This document shows, piece by piece, positions 44,172-52,864 of a stretch of 64,000 nt of DNA. Position 1 is the first letter of the stretch. Each line of letters opens with the position of its first letter. This DNA is from Pseudomonas sp. efr-133-TYG-5 (lineage in GTDB: Bacteria; Pseudomonadota; Gammaproteobacteria; Pseudomonadales; Pseudomonadaceae). The DNA lies in the NCBI RefSeq assembly GCF_030209175.1, contig NZ_JARVSM010000001.1:2046001-2110000 (forward strand), given 5' to 3'. The translations under genes were made by a program, and so were the position numbers. A model generated the notes under the pieces. It was not told where the DNA came from. It saw nothing but the letters and a program-made list of their open reading frames with translations, and searched no databases.

Positions 44172-45323
44172 TTACAGACAAGTGGCAAGCACCCGCGCGA
44201 GCTGCTGCGCGCGCGGGTCCATCAAGACGTACGGCCCCAGCGTATTTGTCACAAAACCGAACGCGACATCATGCTCCGGATCAGCAAAACCGATGGAACC
44301 GCCGGCGCCCGGATGGCCGAATGCCCGCGGGCCGAGGCCGTAGGTGGCATTGGCTACATCCGGCTGGTCGAGCATGCAGCCGAGACCGAACCGGGTGCGG
44401 GTCAGCAAGGTCTTGTCCTCGCCGAGGCTGTGTTCGCGGGTCAGTTCGTCGAGCATCTCGCTTTCCAGCAGGCTGCCGTCGAGCAGGCCGGCGTAGAAAC
44501 CGGCGAGGCTGCGCGCATTGCCGTGGCCGTTGGCCGCCGGTTGTTGCATGCGCCGCCACTCCGGCTTGTTGGTGCTGGTCAGCACCGACGGCGGATTGGT
44601 GAATGCGCGTGTGGTCATCGCCGTTGGCTCGCGCAGGGTCACTTGCAGCAGGCGCTGGGCGGCGGCGTCGCCGACATTGCCCTTGCCCCGGGCGATGTGC
44701 GCGACCCGGTGGAATTCGGCGTCCGCCAGACCGACATGGAAATCCAGTCCCAACGGTTTGGCGACGCGCGCGACAATCGACTCACCCGGCCCACGCCCGT
44801 CGGCCCGACGCAACAGCTCGCCGATCAGCCAGCCGTAAGTGATCGCGGCGTAGCCGTGACCGGTGCCAGGCGTCCACCACGGCGCTTCGGCCGCGAGGGC
44901 GTCGACCATGGTTTGCCAGTCATACAGGGCTTCGGGGGCGAGCAGTTCACGCAGGGCCGGCAGCCCGGCCTGGTGGCAGAGCAACTGGCGCAGGGTCACC
45001 GACTCTTTGCCAGCAGCGGCGAATTCCGGCCAGTAGCGGGCGACCGGGGCATCGAGCTGCAACTTGCCTTCGGCGACCAGTTGCAGCGCGGTGACGGCGG
45101 TAAAAGCCTTGGTGCAGGAGAACAGGTTGGCGATGGTGTCGCTGTGCCAGGCTTCGGCGCCGTCCTTGTCGGCCGTGCCCGCCCAGAGGTCAAGGACGGT
45201 TTCCCCGCCGACCTGGATGCACAGGGCTGCTCCGCGTTCCTGGGGATCGTCGAACAGTGCGGCGAAAGCATCGCGCACCGCTTCGAATTGAAGCTCGTAA
45301 TGTCCCTGAATCTGCACCCGCAA
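44172..45323 (-). CDS. Serine hydrolase, EstB/class C beta-lactamase fold
   Basis: 383 aa. SxxK nucleophile motif FSCTKAFTAV (Ser69, Lys72), a YAAITYGWLIGEL stretch at the Tyr position (near 158) and HPGAGGSIGFAD near the C-terminus in place of KTG. This matches family VIII esterases (EstB), which hydrolyse short esters and sometimes beta-lactams. No signal peptide, so cytosolic. Starts MRVQIQGHYELQFEAV, family-like. Confidence 0.85.
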   Translation of the reverse strand: MRVQIQGHYELQFEAVRDAFAALFDDPQERGAALCIQVGGETVLDLWAGTADKDGAEAWHSDTIANLFSCTKAFTAVTALQLVAEGKLQLDAPVARYWPEFAAAGKESVTLRQLLCHQAGLPALRELLAPEALYDWQTMVDALAAEAPWWTPGTGHGYAAITYGWLIGELLRRADGRGPGESIVARVAKPLGLDFHVGLADAEFHRVAHIARGKGNVGDAAAQRLLQVTLREPTAMTTRAFTNPPSVLTSTNKPEWRRMQQPAANGHGNARSLAGFYAGLLDGSLLESEMLDELTREHSLGEDKTLLTRTRFGLGCMLDQPDVANATYGLGPRAFGHPGAGGSIGFADPEHDVAFGFVTNTLGPYVLMDPRAQQLARVLATCL

Positions 45324-45433
45324 CTCCCCCGCGAAAACGCTCTACAAAGTGGCCCGCATTGTTCCAGCCCTTGAGGGATTTGGGAACAGCTGCAGGCCGG
45401 ACGGTTGAATGCTGCACTGGCGCGGCTGACGCC

Positions 45434-45458
45434 TTCGCGAGCAGGCTCGCTCCCACAC
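45434..45458. repeat. Single REP
   Basis: ttcgcgagcaggctcgctcccacac is one complete REP arm. The facing arm is only a vestige (gcgcgcctgctcgcgcag near 45490). Confidence 0.7.
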
Positions 45459-45530
45459 TGGATCGCTGGTGTTCACAAATCCGATGAGGCAGCGCGCCTG
45501 CTCGCGCAGAACGATGACGCGGTCTGAACC

Positions 45531-48014
45531 TTAATGACCATTCCCCGAATGCCCACCCGCATGCCCGGCCCCCGGGCCTTTGCCGGCGTCACCCTTGCGC
45601 CCGCCTTCAGCCTCGTGACCTGCCGCAGCCGCGGCTTTCTCAGCCTCTTTGCCCAACTGATCAACTGCCTGCAGGTTGCTCTTGCGCACCGTCTCTACAA
45701 AGCCCTGATACGGCAGATCCGTCACCCCGATCAGGCCGAAGTGGCCATTTTCGCCGTCGAGCAGGCGTCCGGTCACCGGTTGATCCAGATACTGGAACCA
45801 GTGCACGCCGACAATCGACGGTTCGCTCAACGCCTGTTTGAGGAAGTTGGCATAGGCCGGGCCGCGATCTTCTTCCTTGGCCAGTTGCGTCACGCCGCCC
45901 CAGAACGGGCCGCGATCAGCGGAGCCGAAGTTGAACTCGGTAATCAGCACCGGTTTGTCCAGCTGGCGCAACGCGGCGAAGTCGTAGCCGTCCTGCGGTT
46001 GCAGGGTGTACATGTTGAAACTCAGCACGTCGCAATACTGCGCGCAGGAGGCCACGGCTTCCGGGGTGCTGATGGCGAAGCGTCCGCCGAGCAGCAGCTG
46101 GTTCGGCGCATGCCATTTCAGCGAGTCGGAAATGGTCTTGAAGTAGGTATCGGCGAAGACCTTCTGGAAGTATTTGAAGTCGGCCTCGATTTCCGGGTGC
46201 TGCGGGTTCGGCAGCGGCGGCACGAAGCCCGGATCTTCCATCAACTCCCACGCCGGCAGGTCAATGCCCCAGGCTTTCGACAGGCCGGCCTGGTTGCGGT
46301 ACTTGTCACGCAATTGCTTGAGGAAGGCGCGCTTGGCCGGTACGTCGGTGGTCATTTTCAGGGTGCCGTAGGCCAGGGCATAGCGCGACTGCGGATCGTC
46401 GCCGGGCCCGGCCCAGGCCAGTTCGTTGTCGGCGAAGTAGCCGATCAGCCAGGGATCGTCGCGGTGATCGCGCGCAGCGATGGCCACGGCGCGTTCGGTG
46501 GCCATGGCGAAGCGCGGGTCGAAAGGATCGGGCATGCCGCCCCACCAGTCGTTGCCGGTGCTGATGCTGGCGTAATCGCCGACGATCGACAGCGGTAAGG
46601 TGTACGGCACGCGCTCGGCGTTGGCGAGGGCCGGTGCGCTCCAGTTGCCGACGGTGTTGAAGCCCCAGGCTTGCAGGCGATCGAGGGTGTGGCCGGCCCA
46701 GCGCTGCTCGTCGAAGGTCGCCGTGCAGGGCACGCTGGTGGGCTGATTGCCAGGCTGCTCTACCGCAGCGGCTTGCGCAGCTTCAGCGACGCCAGCCTTG
46801 GGTTGTTGCGCGGTGTCCAGCGGTTGCGCGGCTTTGGCAGCGGTCTCTTCGGCCGCACCGGCCTTGGCCGCTGCGGCGACCCCGGCCTTGTTGTCGCTGT
46901 CGGGCCTGCACGGCTCGCCATACAGGCGTTGCAGGTTGGCCGCGTAGAAGTCGTACCAGCGCCCGGCAGCGTAGCCACGGCCCTGATCGGCGCCGTTGCC
47001 GCCACGGTTGTCGCCCTCGCCGAAATGACCGGCCAGCGGATCTTCGGGCTTGGGCAGGGATTCGAACATCCACTCGCGGCCGGCGACGTAGGTCTGGTTG
47101 ACCTCGGGGCTGACGGTGTTGACGCCAAGGGAGTAGAACGGATGGCCCTGCGGCGTCACCAGGTACCAGCGACCGTCGCGTTTTTCCGTGCGGAAGAAAC
47201 CGCTGGCCTTGAAGGCCGGGCCTTTGCTCCAGCCACCGTACTGGTCCAGCGAACTCTTTTCGCGCTCGGCCAGCCAGGTTTTCAGCTGTTGCTGTTCCTT
47301 GGCAGCGGCGGTTTTCAGCTGATCGTCGCTGGCGACTTTTTCCGGCCACTTGCTGCGCGTCGACTGGCCGTAGGCGTCCACCAGATTGCCGTAGACGGCT
47401 TTGACCACCTCGTCCCCCTCCTGCACGCCAAAACGCTCAAGCAGCAGGCTTTGCGCGGCTTTGGGCTGATCCAGCGACAGGCTCACCGACACCACCTGGC
47501 GCCGATCCAGCTCACCGCTGCTGCTGGCCAGCAGAATGCGCTGGCCATCGACGGTCATCGGCATCGGCGGCCCGGCCTTCATGCCCTGGCTCAACGGCGT
47601 CGTGGCAACCAGTGGCACCAGCAGGGTCTGCGCCGGACCGGCCGGCAGGTCGACGCGGCTGACCAGGGTCTTGCCGTCGTTGCTCTGGATTCGTACGTAA
47701 AGGGTCACGGCCCAGTTCATCGCGCTCTGGATGCGCAGGCTCATCATGCCCGACTGCGACCAGTCCCAGGCGCCGGTCTGCGGCGTGAGGCGCAAGGTCG
47801 GGCGTGCCGCCGGGTTGAATGTCACCCGGCGCAACACTTCGCCTTCCGGCGTCTGCTCGGCGTTGGCTTGCGGCAGGTCGGCGTTTTCGGTCGCCACTTT
47901 CACCACATCGGCGGGGCGGACGAAGTTGAACAGGGTCTGCTGACCGGCAGGTGCCGCCAGCAACGGGGCAGCGAAGATCAAGGCAAAAACGGCAGGCAGC
48001 GAACGGCGGATCAT
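45531..48014 (-). CDS. GH50-like beta-agarase-type glycoside hydrolase, secreted
   Basis: 827 aa with signal peptide (MIRRSLPAVFALIFAAPLLA). An N-terminal carbohydrate-binding-like beta domain (about 25-195) leads to a TIM barrel. Candidate acid/base Glu531 is in GYFADNELAW and nucleophile Glu693 in VLITEFNFGS. WFQYLDQPVTGRLLDGENGHFGL follows. This is the GH50/beta-agarase arrangement often seen in Pseudomonas annotations; substrate there is unproven. A low-complexity Ala-rich insert (about 373-428) interrupts the barrel between CRPDSDNKAG and PCTATFDEQ, and the C-terminus is a Gly/His/Lys tail. Confidence 0.72.
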   Translation of the reverse strand: MIRRSLPAVFALIFAAPLLAAPAGQQTLFNFVRPADVVKVATENADLPQANAEQTPEGEVLRRVTFNPAARPTLRLTPQTGAWDWSQSGMMSLRIQSAMNWAVTLYVRIQSNDGKTLVSRVDLPAGPAQTLLVPLVATTPLSQGMKAGPPMPMTVDGQRILLASSSGELDRRQVVSVSLSLDQPKAAQSLLLERFGVQEGDEVVKAVYGNLVDAYGQSTRSKWPEKVASDDQLKTAAAKEQQQLKTWLAEREKSSLDQYGGWSKGPAFKASGFFRTEKRDGRWYLVTPQGHPFYSLGVNTVSPEVNQTYVAGREWMFESLPKPEDPLAGHFGEGDNRGGNGADQGRGYAAGRWYDFYAANLQRLYGEPCRPDSDNKAGVAAAAKAGAAEETAAKAAQPLDTAQQPKAGVAEAAQAAAVEQPGNQPTSVPCTATFDEQRWAGHTLDRLQAWGFNTVGNWSAPALANAERVPYTLPLSIVGDYASISTGNDWWGGMPDPFDPRFAMATERAVAIAARDHRDDPWLIGYFADNELAWAGPGDDPQSRYALAYGTLKMTTDVPAKRAFLKQLRDKYRNQAGLSKAWGIDLPAWELMEDPGFVPPLPNPQHPEIEADFKYFQKVFADTYFKTISDSLKWHAPNQLLLGGRFAISTPEAVASCAQYCDVLSFNMYTLQPQDGYDFAALRQLDKPVLITEFNFGSADRGPFWGGVTQLAKEEDRGPAYANFLKQALSEPSIVGVHWFQYLDQPVTGRLLDGENGHFGLIGVTDLPYQGFVETVRKSNLQAVDQLGKEAEKAAAAAGHEAEGGRKGDAGKGPGAGHAGGHSGNGH

Positions 48015-48107
48015 AAGAACGGAGTTCTCCCTAACGACCAGAAGGCCAATGGAAAAGCGATGGCAGAGAGATAGACAACGCGGCGGGCAAAACTGCCCAC
48101 CGATGTC

Positions 48108-50252
48108 TCAGGATATTTCACGACGGAAGGGCGGCAGCGCATTGAGGATCGCCTTGCCATAGCGCTGGGTAACCAGACGCCGGTCGAGCAAGGTGATGGT
48201 GCCGCGATCTTCTTCGGTGCGCAGCAGGCGGCCACAGGCCTGGACCAGTTTCAGCGAGGCGTCCGGCACCGAGATTTCCATGAACGGATTGCCGCCACGG
48301 GCCTCGATCCACTCCGACAGCGCGGCCTCGACCGGATCGTCCGGGACCGAGAACGGAATCTTGGCGATCACCACGTGCTCGCAATACGCGCCGGGCAAGT
48401 CCACGCCTTCGGCGAAACTGGCGAGGCCGAACAGCACGCTGGAATCACCGCCATCGACCCGCGCCTTGTGTTTGTTCAGGGTTTCCTGTTTCGACAGGTT
48501 GCCCTGGATGAACACTTGCTTGCGCCAGTCGCGGTCAAGGCCGTCGAACACGTCCTGCATCTGTTTGCGCGAAGAGAACAGCACCAGCGTGCCGCGCGAA
48601 CCTTCGACCAGGTCCGGCAGGTCGCGGATGATCGCCGCGGTGTGGGCGGCGGCATCGCGCGGATCGGCCTTCAGGTCCGGCACGCGCAACACCCCGGCAT
48701 CGGCGTGGTGGAACGGACTCGGCACCACAGCGGTGACGGCTTTTTTCGGCAGGCCGGCGCGCATGCGGAAGCGGTCGAAGGTGCCGAGGGCGGTCAGGGT
48801 CGCCGACGTCACCAGGCAGCCGTAGGCGACGTTCCACAGGTTGCGCCGGAGCATTTCCGCGGCGAGGATCGGGCTGGCATTGACCTCGATGTCGAACAGC
48901 GAACCGCTCTCGGCGAGGGTCAGCCAGCGAGCCATCGGCGGGTTATCTTCCGGGTCTTCGACGGTGAACGCGGTCCACAGCTCCCAGTTGCCCGACGACC
49001 GCGACAACAGGCTGCCGAACAGTGGATACCACTCTTCGGCCTGATTGCTGGCGATGCCGATGTTGACCTCGCCGTCCATGCCTTCCTTGAGCAGGTCGGT
49101 CAGGCGGGTGAACAGGTCGGTGAGGCGGGCGAAACCTTTTTTCAGTTCGATGCCCATCTCGCGCATGTGCTCGGGAATCACCCCGCCGACGAAGCGATGG
49201 CGCGGCCGCTCGCGGCCCTCGACGTCTTCGCCGGGCTTGAAGTCGGCGACCTGCTCGCAGGCGCTGAACATGAACTGCTGCTGCGACTTGATCTCGCGCG
49301 CCAGCTCCGGCACCTGCTCGATCAGCTTGCCGAGATCCCCCGGCAACGGATGCTGGGCCAGCAGTTTGGTGAGGTTCTTGGCGGTGGTTTCCAGCCAGTC
49401 GGCGGTGGAACGCAGGCGCGTGTAGTGGGCGAAGTGACCGATGGCCTTGTCCGGCAGGTGATGGCCTTCGTCGAACACGTAGACGGTGTCGCGCGGATCG
49501 GGCAGCACGGCGCCGCCGCCCAGTGCGAGGTCGGCCAGCACCATGTCGTGGTTGGTGACGATCACGTCGACCTTGCCCATGCCTTCGCGGGCCTTGTAGA
49601 AGGCGCACTGGCCGAAATTCGGACAATGGCGGTTGGTGCACTGGCTGTGATCGGTGGTCAGGCGCGCCCAGTCGGCGTCTTCCAGAGCGGTCGGCCAGCT
49701 GTCGCGGTCGCCGTCCCATTTATTGCCGGCGAGCTTCTCGATCATGCTGGTGAACAGCTTCTGACTGGCCTCGTCGACCTCGATCTTGAAACCTTCCTCC
49801 TCGAACAGCTGGGCCGTGGCGGTCTGCGCATTGCCCTCCTGCAGCAGCATGTCGAGCTTGGACAGGCACATGTAGCGCCCCCGGCCCTTGGCCAGGGCGA
49901 AGCTGAAGTTCAGCCCGCTGTTGCGCATCAGGTCGGGCAAATCCTTGTAGACGATCTGCTCCTGCAGGGCCACGGTCGCGGTGGCGATCACCAGGCGCTT
50001 GCCGGCAGCCTTGGCGGTCGGAATGGCGGCCAGGCTGTAGGCCACGGTCTTGCCGGTACCGGTGCCGGCTTCCACCGCGACAATCGCCGGGTCGCCACTG
50101 CGCCGGCCTTCGTCGTCGGTGTCGATATCGCCGAGGACTTTCGCCACTTCGGCGATCATCAGGCGCTGGCCGTAACGCGGCTTGAGGCTCTTGGCCTCTA
50201 GAAAACGCGAATAGGCGCCCTGGATCGTGGTTTTGAGTTCAGTGCTGATCAT
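48108..50252 (-). CDS. dinG: ATP-dependent DNA helicase, DinG family
   Basis: 714 aa, XPD-like superfamily 2 helicase with 5'-3' polarity. Walker A EAGTGTGKT at 61-69, the 4Fe-4S cysteines (RYMCLSK, then SQCTNRHCPNFGQCAFY), DEGH box in YVFDEGHHLPDKA, and C-terminal motif VI QACGRLLRTEEDRG. DinG-type proteins resolve R-loops and D-loops after damage. No LexA box recognised upstream. Divergent from the CopD-like gene. Confidence 0.92.
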   Translation of the reverse strand: MISTELKTTIQGAYSRFLEAKSLKPRYGQRLMIAEVAKVLGDIDTDDEGRRSGDPAIVAVEAGTGTGKTVAYSLAAIPTAKAAGKRLVIATATVALQEQIVYKDLPDLMRNSGLNFSFALAKGRGRYMCLSKLDMLLQEGNAQTATAQLFEEEGFKIEVDEASQKLFTSMIEKLAGNKWDGDRDSWPTALEDADWARLTTDHSQCTNRHCPNFGQCAFYKAREGMGKVDVIVTNHDMVLADLALGGGAVLPDPRDTVYVFDEGHHLPDKAIGHFAHYTRLRSTADWLETTAKNLTKLLAQHPLPGDLGKLIEQVPELAREIKSQQQFMFSACEQVADFKPGEDVEGRERPRHRFVGGVIPEHMREMGIELKKGFARLTDLFTRLTDLLKEGMDGEVNIGIASNQAEEWYPLFGSLLSRSSGNWELWTAFTVEDPEDNPPMARWLTLAESGSLFDIEVNASPILAAEMLRRNLWNVAYGCLVTSATLTALGTFDRFRMRAGLPKKAVTAVVPSPFHHADAGVLRVPDLKADPRDAAAHTAAIIRDLPDLVEGSRGTLVLFSSRKQMQDVFDGLDRDWRKQVFIQGNLSKQETLNKHKARVDGGDSSVLFGLASFAEGVDLPGAYCEHVVIAKIPFSVPDDPVEAALSEWIEARGGNPFMEISVPDASLKLVQACGRLLRTEEDRGTITLLDRRLVTQRYGKAILNALPPFRREIS

Positions 50253-50350
50253 TGAGTGTCGGGCGCAAAAACGCTGGATAAATTTTCAGTGGTTCGGGTT
50301 GGCGGCTATCATACCCCGCGAATCGATCCCGCGCAGAACGGAGTACCCCA

Positions 50351-50815
50351 ATGACACCTTTTAGCCTCGTTTATCCGCTGCATGTCCTGGCCGCCCTGGT
50401 GTGGGTCGGCGGCATGTTTTTCGCCTGGATGGTGCTGCGCCCTGCGGCGGTGAAAGCCCTGGACGGCCCCGGGCGGCTGACGCTGTGGGTGGAAGTGTTT
50501 CAAGGTTTTTTCCGCTGGGTCTGGGGCGCGGTGATCCTGCTGCCGGTGACCGGCGTGGGCATGCTGCATCTGCAGCACATCGGCTTCGAGACGGCGCCGA
50601 AGTACGTGCAGGTGATGATGGGCTTGTACGTGGTAATGACCGCGCTGTTCATCCGCGTGCAGGGTTTGATGCTGCCGGAACTGCGCACGGCGGTTGCCGC
50701 GCAGGACTGGCCGGCGGGTGCAGCGGTGCTGGGGCGAATCCGCCGGGTGGTGGGGATCAATCTGCTGGTCGGCGTATTGCTGGTGGCGATCGCCGCGGCG
50801 CGGCCGATGCTCTGA
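50351..50815 (+). CDS. CopD-family membrane protein
   Basis: 154 aa with four transmembrane helices. The His residues in VYPLHVLAALVWVGGMFF (helix 1) and GMLHLQHIGFE resemble the heme or copper ligands of CopD/YncJ-like integral proteins. Single gene ending at a strong hairpin. Precise role unknown. Confidence 0.8.
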   Translation: MTPFSLVYPLHVLAALVWVGGMFFAWMVLRPAAVKALDGPGRLTLWVEVFQGFFRWVWGAVILLPVTGVGMLHLQHIGFETAPKYVQVMMGLYVVMTALFIRVQGLMLPELRTAVAAQDWPAGAAVLGRIRRVVGINLLVGVLLVAIAAARPML

Positions 50816-50825
50816 CGGGCAAGAG

Positions 50826-50852
50826 GCCCCCTCTCCCGTCGGGAGAGGGGGC
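50826..50852. terminator. Terminator between convergent genes
   Basis: gccccctctcccg pairs with cgggagagggggc around a one-base loop. No T-run, but a very stable stem between the CopD and collagen-like genes. Confidence 0.65.
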
Positions 50853-50856
50853 GCCG

Positions 50857-51618
50857 TTACAGCCGTTGCACGGTGACGGAACCTGCCGCCCCCGCCGGGC
50901 CAGGCTGGCCATCAGCCCCCGGCCGACCGCTTTTGCCACCGTCGGCGCGATACACCAGGCAACCCTTGGACTTGCCACCCGCCCCCGGTTTGCCACCCGG
51001 ACCTGCCGCGCCACCGACACCGCCGGCCACGTCGACCTTGATCAGCTCGGCCGGGAAGTCGCGTGGCACTTCCAGGCGCACCAGCGCCCCCGGTGCGCCC
51101 GGCTGGCCATTGCTGCCGTCACTGCCGTCGGCGCCACGTCCGGCCTGGCCCCAGGTGCAGCCCGGTGCCTCGCCGTTGGCACCGTCGAGCCCGACAAACC
51201 CCGGCGCCCCCGTGCCGCCACGGGCGTCGACCAGCAGCTTCGGCGCATTCAAAGCCTTGAAATGCAGATTCAGATTACGTCCGGCGCGGGCGGCTTTTTC
51301 GTAAGTGCCCGGAGCGCCGCGTGCAGTGATCTGGCTGCCTTCGGCCAATTCGGCACGAATCACTTTCATGTCCAGCGGCTGTTCGCTCGGCACGATGGCG
51401 ATGCGCGCTTCGCGCCCCAGCTGCAATTCGCCGACGCTCAGTTCGGTGACATTGGACGGCACCAGCAGCGTGCCGTAATCGGCCACCACCAGTTTTTCCA
51501 GTTGCAAGGTGCTGGCGGTGTTGGGCAGGCGCATCAGCGAATTGGTTTCGACGCTGACCACCTGGGCACAGGCCAGGGGGCTGATGAATGCCGCGAGCAG
51601 GCAGAGTTGTTTACGCAT
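50857..51618 (-). CDS. Secreted collagen-like Gly-rich protein
   Basis: 253 aa from the ATG at 51618 with CGGAGG upstream. Signal peptide MRKQLCLLAAFISPLACA, then about 115 ordinary residues, then Gly-X-Y type runs (GGTGAPGFVGLDGANGEA, GADGSDGSNGQPGAPGA and GPGGKPGAGGKSKG), broken by a short non-collagen block (RLEVPRDFPAELIKVDV). Cys-containing. Probably periplasmic or surface. The upstream DUF1145 gene ends inside its start, so the two form an operon. Confidence 0.75.
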   Translation of the reverse strand: MRKQLCLLAAFISPLACAQVVSVETNSLMRLPNTASTLQLEKLVVADYGTLLVPSNVTELSVGELQLGREARIAIVPSEQPLDMKVIRAELAEGSQITARGAPGTYEKAARAGRNLNLHFKALNAPKLLVDARGGTGAPGFVGLDGANGEAPGCTWGQAGRGADGSDGSNGQPGAPGALVRLEVPRDFPAELIKVDVAGGVGGAAGPGGKPGAGGKSKGCLVYRADGGKSGRPGADGQPGPAGAAGSVTVQRL

Positions 51619-51889
51619 GGGAAGCCTCCGGAGCGGCCGGGGCCGGGATGGTGTACAGATGGAAAATGCCGAACAGCAGAACACGGCCACGATCACGCCA
51701 CGGGTGCGCCCGCCCCTTGAGGCTGCGATTGCACAGCAGCACTTCGAGCACGTGGATGGCCAGCAGCAACGCAGCGGCCAGATTGACCAGCAGCTGCAAC
51801 GGATGAACAAACGGCACCAGCTGATTGGCCAGCACCACGCAGCAGAACAGCAGGGTCAACAACCGCCCCAGCCCACAGAACACCTTCAT
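51611..51889 (-). CDS. DUF1145 family membrane protein
   Basis: 92 aa with about two to three transmembrane helices (LLTLLFCCVVLANQLVPF and LLVNLAAALLLAIHVLEVLL). DUF1145 proteins are small inner-membrane proteins of unknown function. Overlaps the collagen-like gene by eight bases. Confidence 0.82.
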   Translation of the reverse strand: MKVFCGLGRLLTLLFCCVVLANQLVPFVHPLQLLVNLAAALLLAIHVLEVLLCNRSLKGRAHPWRDRGRVLLFGIFHLYTIPAPAAPEASHA

Positions 51890-52052
51890 ACGCTCCCCCG
51901 TGTTGCGAATTATTCTTTGCGCGCACAGTAACGGCTTCCGTACGCGATAAGCCAGAGGGGCAAATGAAAAAATTGCGCGCGGCCGCCGGATGGCTGCCGG
52001 ATCGACGCAGATCGTCGCCCGGCAGCTCTAGCTCGCGGACTACAGAGACGTC

Positions 52053-52775
52053 CTAGCGATTGATATGCAACTCCACGCGACGGTTCTGCGCACGCCCCTC
52101 GTCGGTGCTGTTGTCGGCGACCGGCTCGCTCTCGCCGCGCCCTTCACTGGTGAGTTTGTTCGGCGCCAGGCCCTGGCTCAGCAGATAGGCCGCCACGCTG
52201 CTGGCGCGCCGCTGCGACAGTGCCTGGTTGTAGGCATCGGAACCCTTGCTGTCGGTGTGACCGATGACTTTGATGCTGACGACGTCGGCGTTGCGCAGCT
52301 TGTCCATCAACGCATCGAGCTGGCTTCTGGCGGCCGGGGTCAGGTCGGACTTGTCGAAATCGAACAGCACGTTGCCGGCATCGCTGAGGGTGATGACCTC
52401 GCTCTGCGGTGCAGGCTCGACCGGTTTCACCGTCACTGGATATTGCGGCAGCGGACAGCCGCGGTGGTCGACCGGGGTGTTGGCAGGGGTGTCAGGGCAA
52501 CGGTCGCGGCGGTCGAACACGCCATCGCCGTCTTCATCGCCATCCTGGGCGTAGCAGATCAGTCCGCCGGTGAGGATCCCCAGCGCCGCGCCGCCTCCGG
52601 CCCAGCCGCCACTTTCAATGGCGCCGAGACCGCCGCCGACCAGACCGCCGATGACGCTGCAGATCGGCCACGTACGTTGATTGAGGGGGGCAGTGCCATC
52701 GCTGTGGGTGGCGCAACCGGTGAGCAGACTGCCAAGCAGCAGAACCGGCAAGACGGACCTTGAGAAAACACTCAT
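52053..52775 (-). CDS. OmpA-family lipoprotein with TSP3 calcium repeat
   Basis: 240 aa. Lipobox LLTGC (Cys21), a glycine-rich membrane-spanning segment IGGLVGGGLGAIES with GGWAGGGAALGILTGG, then a TSP3-type Asp motif DGDEDGDGVFDRRDRC and an OmpA-C domain with DNVLFDFDKSDLT-like strand, IGHTDSKGSDAYNQALSQRRA and the final RAQNRRVELHI. Outer-membrane lipoprotein anchoring peptidoglycan. Paralogue of the gene at 52865-53560, with the same order of parts. Its ribosome site is in a hairpin (52784-52819). Confidence 0.88.
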   Translation of the reverse strand: MSVFSRSVLPVLLLGSLLTGCATHSDGTAPLNQRTWPICSVIGGLVGGGLGAIESGGWAGGGAALGILTGGLICYAQDGDEDGDGVFDRRDRCPDTPANTPVDHRGCPLPQYPVTVKPVEPAPQSEVITLSDAGNVLFDFDKSDLTPAARSQLDALMDKLRNADVVSIKVIGHTDSKGSDAYNQALSQRRASSVAAYLLSQGLAPNKLTSEGRGESEPVADNSTDEGRAQNRRVELHINR

Positions 52776-52783
52776 TGTGAAAG

Positions 52784-52819
52784 CTCCTGTGTCACCGGCC
52801 CATACCGGTTACACAGGAG
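52784..52819 (-). promoter_or_regulatory. Hairpin masking the Shine-Dalgarno of the 52053-52775 gene
   Basis: On the minus strand CTCCTGTGT (52819-52811) pairs with ACACAGGAG (52792-52784). The inner ACCGG/CCGGT closes a six-base TATGGG loop, with one A-G mismatch between. The AGGAG ribosome site, eight bases before the ATG, lies in the stem. Confidence 0.65.
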
Positions 52820-52828
52820 TAAAGACCC

Positions 52829-52859
52829 GCATCCGCGACTGCACAAGCCGCGGATGCGA
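52829..52859. terminator. GC-rich hairpin between the two OmpA-like genes
   Basis: cgcatccgcg (52829-52838) pairs perfectly with cgcggatgcg (52850-52859). It follows the stop of the upstream paralogue; few T's, so factor-independent ending is uncertain. Confidence 0.6.
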
Positions 52860-52864
52860 GGGGG

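Noticed and set aside
46671..48074. A 467-codon plus-strand frame opposite the agarase-like gene
   Set aside because: Low-complexity shadow frame. The minus-strand gene has a signal peptide and catalytic glutamates.
48375..50201. A 608-codon plus-strand frame opposite dinG
   Set aside because: Shadow of a recognised helicase.
50873..51304. 143-codon Pro/Ser-rich plus-strand frame
   Set aside because: Antisense of the collagen-like repeats, which naturally give Pro-rich shadows.
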